Of a DNA stretch of 64,000 nt, positions 11,250 to 21,362 are shown piece after piece. The stretch's first letter is position 1. Every line of letters starts with the position of its first letter. Below the pieces are notes generated by a model. The model was given only the letters and a program-made list of their open reading frames with translations. It searched no databases and was not told where the DNA came from. Source of the stretch: Platerodrilus igneus (taxonomy: Eukaryota; Arthropoda; Insecta; Coleoptera; Lycidae); contig JARFIW010000500.1 of the NCBI GenBank assembly GCA_036346225.1, positions 2,046,001 through 2,110,000 of the forward strand, read 5' to 3'. Both the position numbers and the translations under genes were made by a program.

Positions 11250-11649
11250 ATGGCAGATAAACCCGAATTACATACTGTGTATCCTTTAATGTGCTTCTTT
11301 TTAATGTATTTTAAAAAATAGTCAATGTAAACCTTAATATCTACAGTAATGTTGCAATACCTTTTCAAACAGCTCGTCTTGCCAAAATTGCATATAATTC
11401 TTTGAGAGTGGATCCTGAACCAAAGAGGGGAGGTGTAACAAAAGAGCTTAGCGTGAAAAACAACGTGTTACATGCGTAAGTTATAACAAGATTAATATCA
11501 TGGTTTTACTGTTATTATCTTTTAGTAATTTTACTGCTACATCGGCTGCACCCTTAAGAGTAGCTGTTCATGGTTTATTTGAAAATACTATTTTAGTTAG
11601 TACAGCTGCAGATTGTGCTGGCGATTGTGCATCTGACCATTCCCATTAA
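11250..11649 (+). CDS. LAGE3: Pcc1/LAGE3-type subunit of the KEOPS (EKC) complex, three exons
   Basis: Pcc1 is the small dimerising subunit of KEOPS, which makes the N6-threonylcarbamoyl modification on A37 of ANN-decoding tRNAs. Exons are 11250-11278, 11347-11475 and 11526-11649. The junctions (..GT|gtatcc, ctacag|T; ..GC|gtaagt, ttttag|T) restore codons exactly and give 93 residues. The product opens MADKPELHTVNVAIPFQTAR, continues through LAKIAYNSLRVDPEPKRGG and LSVKNNVLHANFTAT, and reaches LRVAVHGLFENTILVS. This is the Pcc1/LAGE3 pattern: a strand, the IAYNSL helix, the EP..R.G..K.L turn, and a final helix. The C-terminal tail (Cys/Ala-rich, ending SDHSH) differs from the usual TM..FG ending, so the last residues deserve checking. 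The introns are very short. PIG-P begins 5 nt after the stop. Confidence 0.82.
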
Positions 11650-11654
11650 TAGCA

Positions 11655-12141
11655 ATGGTTTATGTACCAGAGCATTCTCCAGCACCTACACCTAATAGGG
11701 CTGTGTATGGATTTGCCACATATTTAATATTTAATACATTCTTTGTTATGTACGTTTTATGGGCAGCAATACCGGAAAGTTGGTTTGCATATGTTGGTAT
11801 TACATGCTTACCACAACGATATTGGGCCGTGGCAGTACCTATTTTTATTATTACTGCTATATTAATTTTTGGATTTGTTATATATCCAAGTATAAATTTA
11901 TATTTAACTCCTAATTTTAATGATATAAGAACTATAACAGATGAGACCGTACAAGCGAAACCACACTCGCAAATTGCCTTTCTATAAAGGCAATTCTATT
12001 AAGTGTATGTGTAAAAATAAAAGCAAATGTAGTAAGCAAACATTTTTAAAGTCTTTTCCTAATTTTGAAGAAAACTGCATTCCATCTGTACAAGATATAG
12101 ATTTTGTAAGCATTTCGAAACTTCTTTATTTAAAAAAATAA
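11655..12141 (+). CDS. PIGP: PIG-P, GPI-GlcNAc transferase subunit P, one frame break
   Basis: PIG-P is a small ER-membrane subunit of the GPI-N-acetylglucosaminyltransferase complex, which starts GPI-anchor synthesis by moving GlcNAc to phosphatidylinositol. The frame opens MVYVPEHSPAPTPNRAVYGF, contains two hydrophobic segments (about residues 20-40 and 58-80), and has the family signature AAIPESWFAYVGITCLPQRY and WAVAVP. It reaches NDIRTITDE, matching the conserved D.I.TITD. It then stops at 11987, but the +1 frame continues from about 11941 through KCMCKNKSKC to NCIPSVQDIDFVSISKLLY, which matches the conserved PIG-P tail (IP...DI.IS.V...L). One indel, real or from sequencing, therefore sits between about 11941 and 11987. 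The start follows the Pcc1 stop directly and has a purine at -3. Confidence 0.88.
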
Positions 12142-12319
12142 GATATGTAAATGAATTAAATATAGTTTTTATTGTAGTTCTAAAGATTAAAGTATGCTTA
12201 ACACTGATTTTGGAATATTTTTAAATTAAAAACTATAAGCTTGATCAGGAATGTTTATGCACATGCCTGATATTGCTGAAATAAGTAAATGGAGCTGATG
12301 TTGTGTATGTTATTATCAC

Positions 12320-12325
12320 AATAAA
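12320..12325 (+). terminator. polyadenylation signal AATAAA, probably of the Pcc1/PIG-P unit
   Basis: A canonical AATAAA lies about 180 bp after the PIG-P stop. A second one occurs near 12430. No poly(A) signal is seen between the Pcc1 and PIG-P frames, which fits a shared 3' end. Confidence 0.5.
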
Positions 12326-12485
12326 CCTATGTGTAACATATCAATAGAAATGTATCCTTCTTTTTAGCTCTATTTTTTTTCAAATACACTGTATTGTCTT
12401 TGTATGTATACATGAATATACTTTATTAAAAATAAAGGGACACATCTCCAAAAATATTGTAAATTCTCAATTAAAAGAACAAGAT

Positions 12486-12650
12486 TTGGCTGGATACTGC
12501 AAACTAAAGAAGCATTTGCACAGGATTGGTCTGTCAACCGACCCCACCTCTCGTAGTTGCCAGCAGGAGAACGAGACGGTGCATCTGTCTGGCACTCTCA
12601 ACTTCGAGGATCCATACTGGTCAAAACCAGGAACAGCCTATGGTTCGACA
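12486..12650 (+). pseudogene. 3' scrap of a LINE reverse transcriptase
   Basis: The plus strand encodes LAGYCKLKKHLHRIGLSTDP followed by a Cys and an ETVHL-like segment. This is the usual C-terminal block of Jockey/R1/I-type LINE polyproteins (TGHCRLNRHL..LGL...P.C..C.E..ET..H). Only this piece remains, next to the SINE cluster. Confidence 0.6.
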
Positions 12651-12714
12651 TCCTTAAATTCACCTGCAAGGTCGAGTAGATGAGCGATGAAGCACCCATT
12701 TAGGGCAAGGACGA

Positions 12715-13480
12715 GACTGCATTTGATTTTTCTTTTTTTCAATGCTCTGCTCGAAGGAAGCGAGTTTTTTCTTACCTGGAAATTTTGCTGAACAAGCCAA
12801 GTTTGCATCTTTACCATGCATGACAACACACACACACACATGGGACCTACATTTTGCGTCTCATCCAAATCGAGTATTTTTGTGAAAAATGCTCGTCTGT
12901 CAATTTTCAAGTGGTCCACGTCGGGAATCGTGTCTGGTACCTTGAGGTTAGTACTCACATGCAAAAACCAACAGCCACGGAGCTACCCGACAAGAAAGCC
13001 ACTACATTTGATTTTCTAATACTCCACCCGAAAGTGCTGCATTGGCCAGGAAGCGAGTTTTTTTTACCTAGAAATTTTGTATTTTGCCGAACCCTTGCTG
13101 TTCCAAGCAAGTAGGAATCTTTAATGTACATGACAACACACACGCGCATGACCTACATTTTAGCTCATACGAACAAGGGCGTACTTTTGTGAAAAATGCC
13201 CGCCTAACATTTTCCAAGTGGCCCGTGTCGGAAATTGAATCTGACAGCTTGGGCTTAGTCACGCATACCAACTAAGCCACGGAGCGGCTTTGACATGGAA
13301 GCCACTACTTTTGATTTTTTCCCAATGCTCTACTCGCAGGTACTACATTGGCCTGGAAATTTTGCCAAACCATTGCTGTAGGGATCTCTAATGTGTGTGG
13401 CAACACTCACATGTGGAACCTGCTTGTTGCCTCATCTGAACGAAGGTGTATTTTATGAAAAATACTGCACAATGGACCCA
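12715..13480 (-). repeat. three tandem copies of a tRNA-derived SINE
   Basis: Three head-to-tail copies of one SINE family lie on the minus strand at about 12720-12990, 13008-13290 and 13304-13476. Each repeats the same order: a GCCACGGAG tRNA-like head, TTTTTGTGAAAAATGC, a GGGACCT(A/C)CATTTT block, a GGATCTTTAATGT block and the GGCCAGGAAGCGAG tail. The family is defined by the complete copy at about 61.5 kb. The third copy lacks its head. The units share short linkers containing CTTTGATTTT. Confidence 0.8.
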
Positions 13481-13628
13481 CTAAGAGACCTGAATGCATG
13501 TGGCCTTTACCACCCTTCGTAATTCAATCCACCCACCCAAGAACAGGATTGGAGGTAAAACAGGTGCATTTTGTAGAACAATAGTAATAAGTGTACGTGT
13601 AGATTGTACATATATCGTGTATTAACTA
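13481..13628. other. gap between SINE cluster and mariner-like element
   Basis: I see no gene or repeat in this stretch. Confidence 0.4.
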
Positions 13629-15547
13629 GGACACTCGAACATAGGGATTTAATGTGTAAAATCAGATATGTGATTTCCTGCTTCTCAAATTATTTTACAA
13701 ACAAATTCTTCAAATAAACGTTTTAGGTCACACTTTATTACATCTAAATCATTTGCCAAAAATTTTTGGAACCTTTCAAAAGTCTGGAATTAGTCCTAAA
13801 GTTATTAAAAATTGTATTGACCATGGAATTGTAACAAAAAATAAAACAAATGCTAACCGTATGTCACAATGGTTTCTATTAGTTATTTTGTCATATTTTC
13901 TGTGAGAATAATGACGAATAACTACACGGTCAGTGAAAAAATCCGTTTTTAAAGCTATATTATGATGGAAATAGTTTAAGGGAAGGGCGCATCCTATTTT
14001 CCTGTTTATATCCTTAAGTATTAATTCTGTCATTGTCAACAATTCAAAGTACTGTACAAAATCAAGAGCTGTATGGTTGTCTTCGTTCCGTGCAAAATTT
14101 GCACAACCAAAAACTTAAATATTAAACCGTACCTGTGGTTGAAGCTGAGAAATAATGAAAATAATTATGTTGGCTGCGGTTGCGAAGAAACCAAGAAGGA
14201 AGAGAAATTTGGTCTAAATTGGTGATTCACCACACCACGGCTTTTAAAATACTTAAGAAAAACAAATTTGTCTTTTAAATTTGCAATTCACCAAGTAATT
14301 TTTGAAAAAGACAAAATTAAGCGAATGATTTTTTGTGAAACTATTATGGATATGACCAATAATATTAGAAATCTTATAAAGAACATTTGTTTTTTGGATG
14401 AAACAACATTCAGTATAAATGAAAAGCCAAATAAGCAAAACGTTTGCTATTGGAATGAAAACATTCAACATTAGGTTTCAAATAATAATTTCCAATACAG
14501 AGGAACAGTTGATGTTTGGTTTGGAATGTTGGGAGCTCACCTGATAGGATCAGTTTTCATTGATGGAAAACTTAATGGTGAAAAATATTTGGAGCTTCTC
14601 TAAGCCAAAATTGGACCTGCAATTGCAAACGTTGCAATTGATAACTTTATTTAGTTTCAACAAGGCTTCTGTCCATCTCATTTTACAAACGAAATTTTAT
14701 TATTTCTAAATGTCTTTTCCGAATTCCTGAATAGTACGTAGTGGGCCAGTACATTGGCCATATCGGTCACCTTATTTGTGGCCTAATGACTTTTGTATCT
14801 GGGGTCATTTAAAAAATAATGTATGCAAAACAAGACATCCCAAATAAACTTTCTAAAACAAAAACATTAAAGAATGTGCTAATATGTCTAACCGGCTATT
14901 AGCTAATATGCGTCGCAATTTTTATGATAGGTTGAAATTTTGTTTAGTAAATAAGAGAGATTTATTTAAGCACCTAAGTTAATATAGTTTGGGTTTTCAT
15001 TAGCTTTAGTGTTTAGTTAGGAACTTTTATTGTAGTTGTTTTATTTGATATTTCAGGTTATAAAATATATTTCTATAATTACGATTATTTAATTCTTGTA
15101 CCGTAAAATAAAATGTTTGTTTTGCTAGGCTAGTGAAATACATTGCATTATTATTTATTCTAAGTATTATCAGATAGCGGTATAATATTTAAATTCAAGG
15201 TTGTATAAATTTTGCATTGAACAAAAACTAAACCGTATGATTTTTTTTCACTGATCGTGTAATTATTGGTCATTATTCTCAAAGAAAATTTGACAGAAGC
15301 AAAATACTAATAGAAATCATCCTAACATACATTTGTTTTTGTTCCAATTCCATGGCCAATATGTTTTCAGTCAATTTTTAATAACTTTAAGCCTAATTCC
15401 TGATATTAGGATGGTTTCAACAAAATTTTATTTGATTTTAGATGTAATAAATTGTGCCTAAATCGTTTAGTTAAAATTTTTTGGTAAAATAATTTGGGAA
15501 TCAGGAAATCATGTATTTACATGTTAAATCTTTATGTTCGGGTGTCC
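13629..15547 (+). mobile_element. mariner/Tc1-like element with about 320-bp terminal inverted repeats
   Basis: The ends read GGACACTCGAACATAGGGAT and, as reverse complement of the right end, GGACACCCGAACATAAAGAT. Inward, the two arms stay alignable for about 320 bp, through GTGATTTCCTG, TTATTACATCTAAA, TTAAAGTTATTAAAAATTG and GAGAATAATGACNAATAA to CAGTGAAAAAA. A decayed DDE transposase lies between them. TA flanks the left end; the right flank is AA. Such long arms are unusual for a simple mariner. Confidence 0.82.
14240..14970 (+). pseudogene. mariner-like DDE transposase, decayed
   Basis: The plus strand reads, with stops and frame changes, through the catalytic half of a DDE_3-type transposase. 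FLDETTFSINEKPNKQNVCY holds the first catalytic Asp, then GTVDVWFGMLGAHLIGSVFI and LNGEKYLELL follow. The expected QQDG.PAHF motif is QQGFCPSHF, so the second Asp is missing. The segment WPYRSPYLWPNDFCIWGHLK carries the third acidic position. The N-terminal DNA-binding part is not recognisable. Confidence 0.75.
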
Positions 15548-16036
15548 AAATCAACACATATATGTTGTGCATAAAGCTTGTGGGACAGATAAAACCCAGA
15601 TTAACTGGTTGGTGTGAATTATTTAGGAATTACAGCTAAAGCCCAAAATATTTAATATTTTCTAGGTAATAACTTACAAATTTATTTAAGATTAAACTCC
15701 TCCATGTCGTCAGTTCTGCATAACATTGATGTAAAATATTACACCCAGAAATTGGGTTGCATAACTGGCACAGGAGCTGAGGTCAGTTGGCTTTGCATCA
15801 GGTGTAAATCATGAGCTCGTAGATTCTTCGGCGGTGGTTTTAAAATTTCTTTGTCGACGAAGCACTGGTAATTTTTATTTAGAGGGATAAGGGTAGGATC
15901 ACTTTGCAGATTCGAACTGCACCATGCACGTATGTGTTCCTCCACGGTTGATAGTAAAGTCCTCCTTTAAGAGGCTTGATTCTCACACGCCATAGTCTTC
16001 CCACCATTTCTCGCACACACTCCTATGCTAAAACGG
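15548..16036 (-). other. unassigned region with a weak minus-strand frame
   Basis: A 68-residue minus-strand frame at 15739-15945 (through FVDKEILKPPPKNLRAHDLH to QPNFWV) is preceded in another frame by VGRLWRVRIKPLKGGLYYQP. The amino-acid composition looks protein-like, and together they could be an old pseudogene or transposon scrap that the Harbinger element then hit. I do not recognise a family. Confidence 0.25.
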
Positions 16037-16179
16037 TAAAGGCAGAAACAGACTATCGTCACATCACGTAAGCTCACGTTATGTCACGGTTTCAAATTTA
16101 AAACATGACATCATGTCTGGAAACACACTGATGTCATGCTTTTAAAGTTATAGGCATAATACGAACGGTTTTGTTCACA

Positions 16180-18883
16180 AAATAATAGAGAGTGCGAGTT
16201 TAATAAGTTTTTCAGATTGGGAAGAGGAATTGGAAGCTGTTGTTGCTTGTATATGCAGCAATGGAGAAAATAAAAAATCAAAACAATCGTGGATTCAAGA
16301 TATAAGTAGAAAAGGGAAATATTGGGTGAAGTTCATAAATTAGTTCGTGAATTACGGAAAGGTCCGAAACGATTTCACATGTATTTTCGAATGACTCGAA
16401 AAATTTGATTTCTTACATGACCTTATCAAACACGATATTAAGATGCAAAATACTCAGCTTCGAAAAGTATTCAGTACTGAGCAGAGGGTAGCGGTTTGTT
16501 TAAGGTAAGTAGAAAATAATCAGATATTGATGATTTTATTAATTCTAAGTATTTCTAAACAAAAATAAACTTATAGAAATTGGTATTGGTTTTCTGGCAT
16601 AGATATCATCTCCAGTACCGTAGGTCTTCGATTTTTGCTGAAGGTAGATGCATATTCAGTTCCTTCATTAAAATAGGTGTTCGCTGGCGATGGAGACGAA
16701 AAGAAAGATTGTCGATACATGATGTCTCTTTGTGACTTCTGCGAATATGTTGCAGAAACTGATTGTTGATCATTTGCTCTTAGCTCTGCTGAAAATACCG
16801 AATTGCTTAATGCAAGTTTAATATGAGCTTGTTCCGTTTTAGCCAATTGCTTGGTCATTCTTGACATACTAAGAAAGAACATCTCTGTTTCATCCAGATT
16901 TTCGAAAAAAGTTTTACTGCCTGCTACCGCATTTTTTTGTTCATATCGAAGTTTTCTTAAATCAGAGTTTTCCTTCAAAATTTTAACCATTTGATGTGTT
17001 GGAGTGTCTTGGGAATCGCTTGCTCCCTTTTGTTTTTTCTTAACGAATCCGTCTGTTTTAAGTAAAATATTGGAAGTTTCAGTGTTACTAACAGATAATT
17101 GATTTTCTGCTACTTTATTGGTCCGAAAATAGCGCTCGTTTCCTGTTTCCATATCATTGTTTGATATGTGTATGGGATCAGTTGTAGTAGTTTCTTCATA
17201 CTGTTCCGTCTCATACTCATCAGATAGATTTCAGCTTTGGTCGTCAATTTAGTAGAAGTTTGCGAGCCATGTAAATAAATGTTCTGTAAAAAACTTATTT
17301 AATAAAGGTAACAATAATTACGTAACTTGGCTGGACTTACTTTGTAGTGTCTAAAAATGGTAGTATTAGTGACATTAGCTTCTCATATTTACAAGGAGAT
17401 ATCTTTTTTACTGCCATACTGCTTTTAGTTTGTTACGTGCCAAATTGGCACTAAACATTGTCTTAGCTTAATTTTTATGTGCGGAAGTTTTCGCGCCTTA
17501 AAATTTAAAAGACTTGGCGTGTATTTTCGTCACGCCAGAGGGCGTTTGCGCGAGATCGCGCGGGAACTTCGCGCCGACGCGTGAAAGAACAAAAGTGGGG
17601 AGTTTCCGGAAAGACGCTTAGAAAACGGGGCTTTTTGCCTCTGACCTTCGTGAAGAGCGGTTTTGTCAGGTATCGTATCGTGCCTTATCTTTATCTATGT
17701 AGATTTCCTTGCCTTGTTTAACTGTTTGTCGCTCCTATACCTGTTTTTTCCCTGATTATTCCCTACATAGGTAGGAGGTATTTGAAGCCGCCTAGGGCGA
17801 ACCGAGTCCACGACCCCGGGAATAAATTGGAGGTCATGCTCCGCTAACAGCACCGGAGCAGTCACCATCTTTAAACACTCCGGAGTGGAGCCCTGAGATC
17901 CAGTCGAAGCCATTTGGATGGACGTTAGGCGTACCCTCCGTTAATTGCCTTAAAAGGGCCATCAGTAGCCCTGATGGACTTCAACAGAAGCTAACTTTAA
18001 CTCAGGGACATATTCATGTGAGTATTTCGCTGTTATAAACTATTGTCTTAAATTTATATTTTCCGTTAATTGCGTATTAAATTTGTGCATTGTGTGACGT
18101 CATTGTCAGATGGCCGCGCTAAAGCCTGTGTAAAGCTTGGAGCTACCACCTGCCGTGGCGTCGCTTTTTCCGCGCTTGCGCGATTGCTATTATAAACCTT
18201 TAAATTGTGCAATTATGAACTTTAAATTGTAAGAAGTTTCAACTCGGCGTCTACTTCTTGCATTGCAAAAGCATTGTCTTAATTTGTCTCACTGTTCTTT
18301 GACTTTTCCCGCTAAAACAAAGTATTTCGACATTAAAGCTTGTTTATATTCTGATTTTTTCAGATTTCTCGCAACTGGTAATTCCTTTAGAAGTATTGGC
18401 TTTAACTACAGATTGGGATTTAGTACCGTTCAAGAAATAGTTAAAGAAGTTTGTTATGCAATTTGGGTACTTCTAGGACCAATTGTAATGCCGCAACCTA
18501 CAAAAGAAATGTGGAAAAATATTGCTGATAGGTACAAGAAATTGTGACATTTTCCAAACCGCATTGATTCTATCGAAGGCAAGCATATTAACATCCAGTG
18601 CCCTATTAATGCCGGATCTATGTACTATAATTACTTTATTGACAAAATTGTTCTTGCATCATGCTGTCTGCACAATATGCTATGTGCAGACAATATGTTT
18701 GAACCAGACGATGAATCACAACGAATTTCCGAAGATGCTTTATTAGATCTGGACTACATAAAAAGAAATAGCACTCGTGAAGCATGTCAAGTTCGAGAAA
18801 ATTTTAAAGAATACTTCAATTCGAAAGCTGGTAGTGTTGCCTGGCAAATAAATATTGTGCGAAAGGGATGCATCCGTACATAG
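16180..18883 (+). pseudogene. Harbinger transposase, two exons, catalytic middle deleted
   Basis: The upstream exon (to 16504) encodes the N-terminal region (LVRELRKGPKRFHMYFRMTR, then LRKVFSTEQRVAVCLR) and ends at a GTAAGT donor. The downstream exon starts at 18364 after TTTCAG with FLATGNSFRSIGFNYRLGFS and gives the expected LRFLATGNS junction. It reaches IDSIEGKHINIQCPINAGSM, then jumps from YYNY directly to DKIVLASCCLHNML. The central DDE core with the second catalytic acid is therefore missing. Additional frameshifts occur in both exons. Family identity is secure; the gene is dead. Confidence 0.85.
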
Positions 18884-19254
18884 CTAATAATGGCCCACTG
18901 AGAAAATTGGTTCAAATTAACTGTTTATTTAAGTTATAAAAATATTTCATTTTATAATTAAACCAAGCCAATTAAACCTTTTTTATAACTGTAATAAATT
19001 ATTTACTAATCCCAAATATACCCAGAAATAATTACGTTAGCATATTATGTTTGCGACATTAGTTTAATATTAACTAAGCATTAAGTACAAAAAAAAAGTA
19101 TGTTAAGGAATACGTACCGGGTATTTGTAGTTCATTTCCAATTTCCTCCCAGGCTGACTGACGCATCTGTTGATTGCGATATACATGCTAGGTGTGGTTA
19201 TATAAAAATTCATGTTCTTGCACCTTTTCAATTAACATTTCATCCATTTTTAGC
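16571..19254 (-). pseudogene. Harbinger MADF/BESS accessory protein, antisense to the transposase
   Basis: PIF/Harbinger elements carry a second Myb/MADF protein that helps bind the ends and import the transposase. On the minus strand the first exon (about 19254-19133) reads MDEMLIEKVQEHEFLYNHT, then AWEEIGNELQIPGT, a MADF start with an in-frame stop after NHT. A short exon near 17341-17425 (KYEKLMSLILPFLDTTK, then GTAAGT) gives the MADF end. The exon at 16571-17283 has a low-complexity linker and a BESS-like segment (MFFLSMSRMTKQLAKTEQ, then HIKLALS). The last two exons lie inside the transposase intron. Confidence 0.7.
17466..18271. mobile_element. GC-rich insertion of unknown class inside the Harbinger intron
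   Basis: About 800 bp of distinctly GC-rich sequence sits between two copies of CATTGTCTTA, which could be a 10-bp target duplication. A 72-codon minus-strand frame (MASTGSQGSTPECLKMVTAP onward) follows a structured GC-rich leader, as at the 5' end of some LINEs. No terminal inverted or long terminal repeats are seen. A solo LTR or a 5' LINE fragment is possible; I cannot decide. Confidence 0.45.
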
Positions 19255-19497
19255 TAAACTCAAATATCAGAAACGCTAGAAATTGTAAGCACACCTGCTC
19301 ACGTGAGACCAGAAATTAAAAACGTGCCTTCACGTGAGACATAGATGATACGGCGTGATACGTGTGAGGTGAGCGCAGTCTGGTTCTAATCGATTTAAAT
19401 ATCATAAAATAATACTTCACACTTTTCACCCGTGACGTGAGTTAACGTAAGAGCATGTGAGTTCACGTGACGTGACGATAGTCTGTTTCTGCCTTAA

Positions 19498-19890
19498 ACG
19501 CAGATCTATTTTCATGACCAGGGAACGCATAATTTTCGGTTTCTTACACCACAAATCATAAGATAATGTACTGAAATGCGTGAGAACCTATTATTCGCGG
19601 GACTCGCACGTAGAAGCTTAAATTAAAAATTACAAAGAAAAACTTTCCCATGTGTGGTTTAAAAAATCCCCTAAAATTTAGCAAAATAAAAACATGAAGC
19701 CTTATATAAAAAATTGTGCAACAATGTGTAACATTTTTAACTTTAAACAGTCAAACCTAAGGGGTATCCAATAGTAATCTGGTAAAGAACAATAACGTTA
19801 ACTTTTTGTTTAAAGATGAACTTGAATAGCATTGAGTTACATAAAATGTCTTTAAGTTTTATAACTACATTTTTTAGTTTTGCATATTGT
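19498..19890. other. gap, nothing recognised
   Basis: AT-rich sequence without a supported gene or repeat. Confidence 0.4.
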
Positions 19891-19891
19891 T

Positions 19892-21362
19892 TTAGAATGA
19901 TTCAATAATCTTTACCGCCGGAGGCTGATTGTGCATTTGCAATTTGCCGCAAAGATTTATTGGGTCAGTAGAAACGTCATTGATTTTCATAAATTTCGAT
20001 TCACATATAGTAAATTGATTTCTCGAAAACATCTTACAATCATTTATGCCTCTATCTACATCTGGAATTTTAACTCTAATAGTATCACTAGCATTGGACG
20101 GTGAATACTTCATATGGGAGAGAAACTTCAATTTTTTGCCTATGGTTTTAAGTTCGGCTTGGCCTCGATGCAGTTACTAATTATGCTACCTGATTTTGAA
20201 CACTCGTAAAATCAATTTATGTTTTTACACATTTCACACTAGTCACTGGACACATCCGGTTTTTTTACTTTGACTTTGATTAATGTATTGTTCTTGTTCT
20301 TCCTGATTGTTCATTAGTTCCTCTAGCTGCTCTTTGTTGACAACATTTTCAATTATTTTGTTGGGAAATCCAGCAGGCAAATCATATTTTTACATCACAT
20401 CCGAACGTGGTTTTATATGGTGAATGCTTAATGCCATCGTTATGGGTTTAATTTTTCATAAGTTAAACAATCCTAAGCCATATAGACTATATCTCACAAT
20501 TTTCGTTCATACCATTAGCATTTTCTGAACATTCTAGTTTGCCTTTCAACACTGCCTTGAGATTGGCTGTGACGTGGTTTCCCATGCATTACTTTTAAGT
20601 CTGTTATGTAGAAGTTAAATCATCAACCACCTGCTTTGCAAACTCACTTCGATTATCCGACTGCAAAATGGATGGTGTTCCAAAACTTACTGTATAATGG
20701 TGTAAGCTGTACAAACTTTGTAAGGTGATCTTGAAAACCAAGAATAAATTTATAATTGCCATGAGGATTACTCTGCTTGTCGATTAGATCAACTTGACAA
20801 TGGTAAATCATTTCATTTTATAAAATAGGTTTGAGCACAATATCGTTTTTGTCGAATTTTAGTTTCGTTCGACTTGACTTGCATAAACAAAGATAAATCA
20901 TTAACTTCCTGTGCGATTTTTTAATTTTTTTTTTGGGCCTCGGTCACCATCTTATTTCCACTGCCACGCCCAATCGACAAATGTATTTCATGGAGAATGT
21001 CAAATGTGTCTTTATTTTGTATATAATATTTAATTACAGTTTGAGCTATAGAAACAAGAGTTATTAATTTGTTAATGTAGCCGATATTACATATATCCAA
21101 CTGCTTTAAACGACAATGCATCATTGTTCTTTTAACAGTTTGGTTAGTTTCTTTCAAATCTGCAATAAACTTATTATATTATGTAAAAGGTACTATAACA
21201 ATCGTTAGATGACAAAACTGTTTGAAACGGTACATAGGAATTTAATCTATACGCATTATCCATATCCATTTTATCTAGCAATGCATTAACAAGATACTGT
21301 ATTTGTGCAGATCGATCGTGCAGTTCCACTACTGACACTGACTTTCTTAAACTTACAAACAC
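19892..21362 (-). pseudogene. Ginger/KRBA2-like integrase relic
   Basis: Read right to left on the minus strand the pieces follow the order of KRBA2-type integrases of Ginger-like DNA transposons. A zinc-binding region comes first (FDILHEIHLSIGRGSGNKMV). The core start follows (CQVDLIDKQSNPHGNYKFIL, then FQDHLTKFVQL), with the first catalytic Asp. Next are FWNTIHFAV and a broken DNRSEFAKQVVDD block with the second Asp. The C-terminal strand region (IRVKIPDVDRGINDC, then FSRNQF) ends it. Frames change several times and stops are frequent. No terminal repeats were found, so only the integrase is assigned. Confidence 0.65.

Larger units (their letters stand above)
16040..19494 (+). mobile_element. 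PIF/Harbinger DNA transposon with TAA target duplications
   Basis: Both ends read AGGCAGAAACAGACTATCGT followed by CAC(A/G)TCACGT, inverted relative to each other, and each end is flanked by TAA in direct orientation. A 3-bp TAA/TTA duplication is diagnostic of PIF/Harbinger. The element carries a spliced transposase on the plus strand and a MADF/BESS protein on the minus strand, the usual two-gene layout. At 3.45 kb it includes a GC-rich insertion of about 0.8 kb. Confidence 0.9.

Noticed and set aside
11168..11368. 66-residue minus-strand frame
   Set aside because: It is antisense to Pcc1 exon 1 and intron 1, which are better supported by splice phase and homology.
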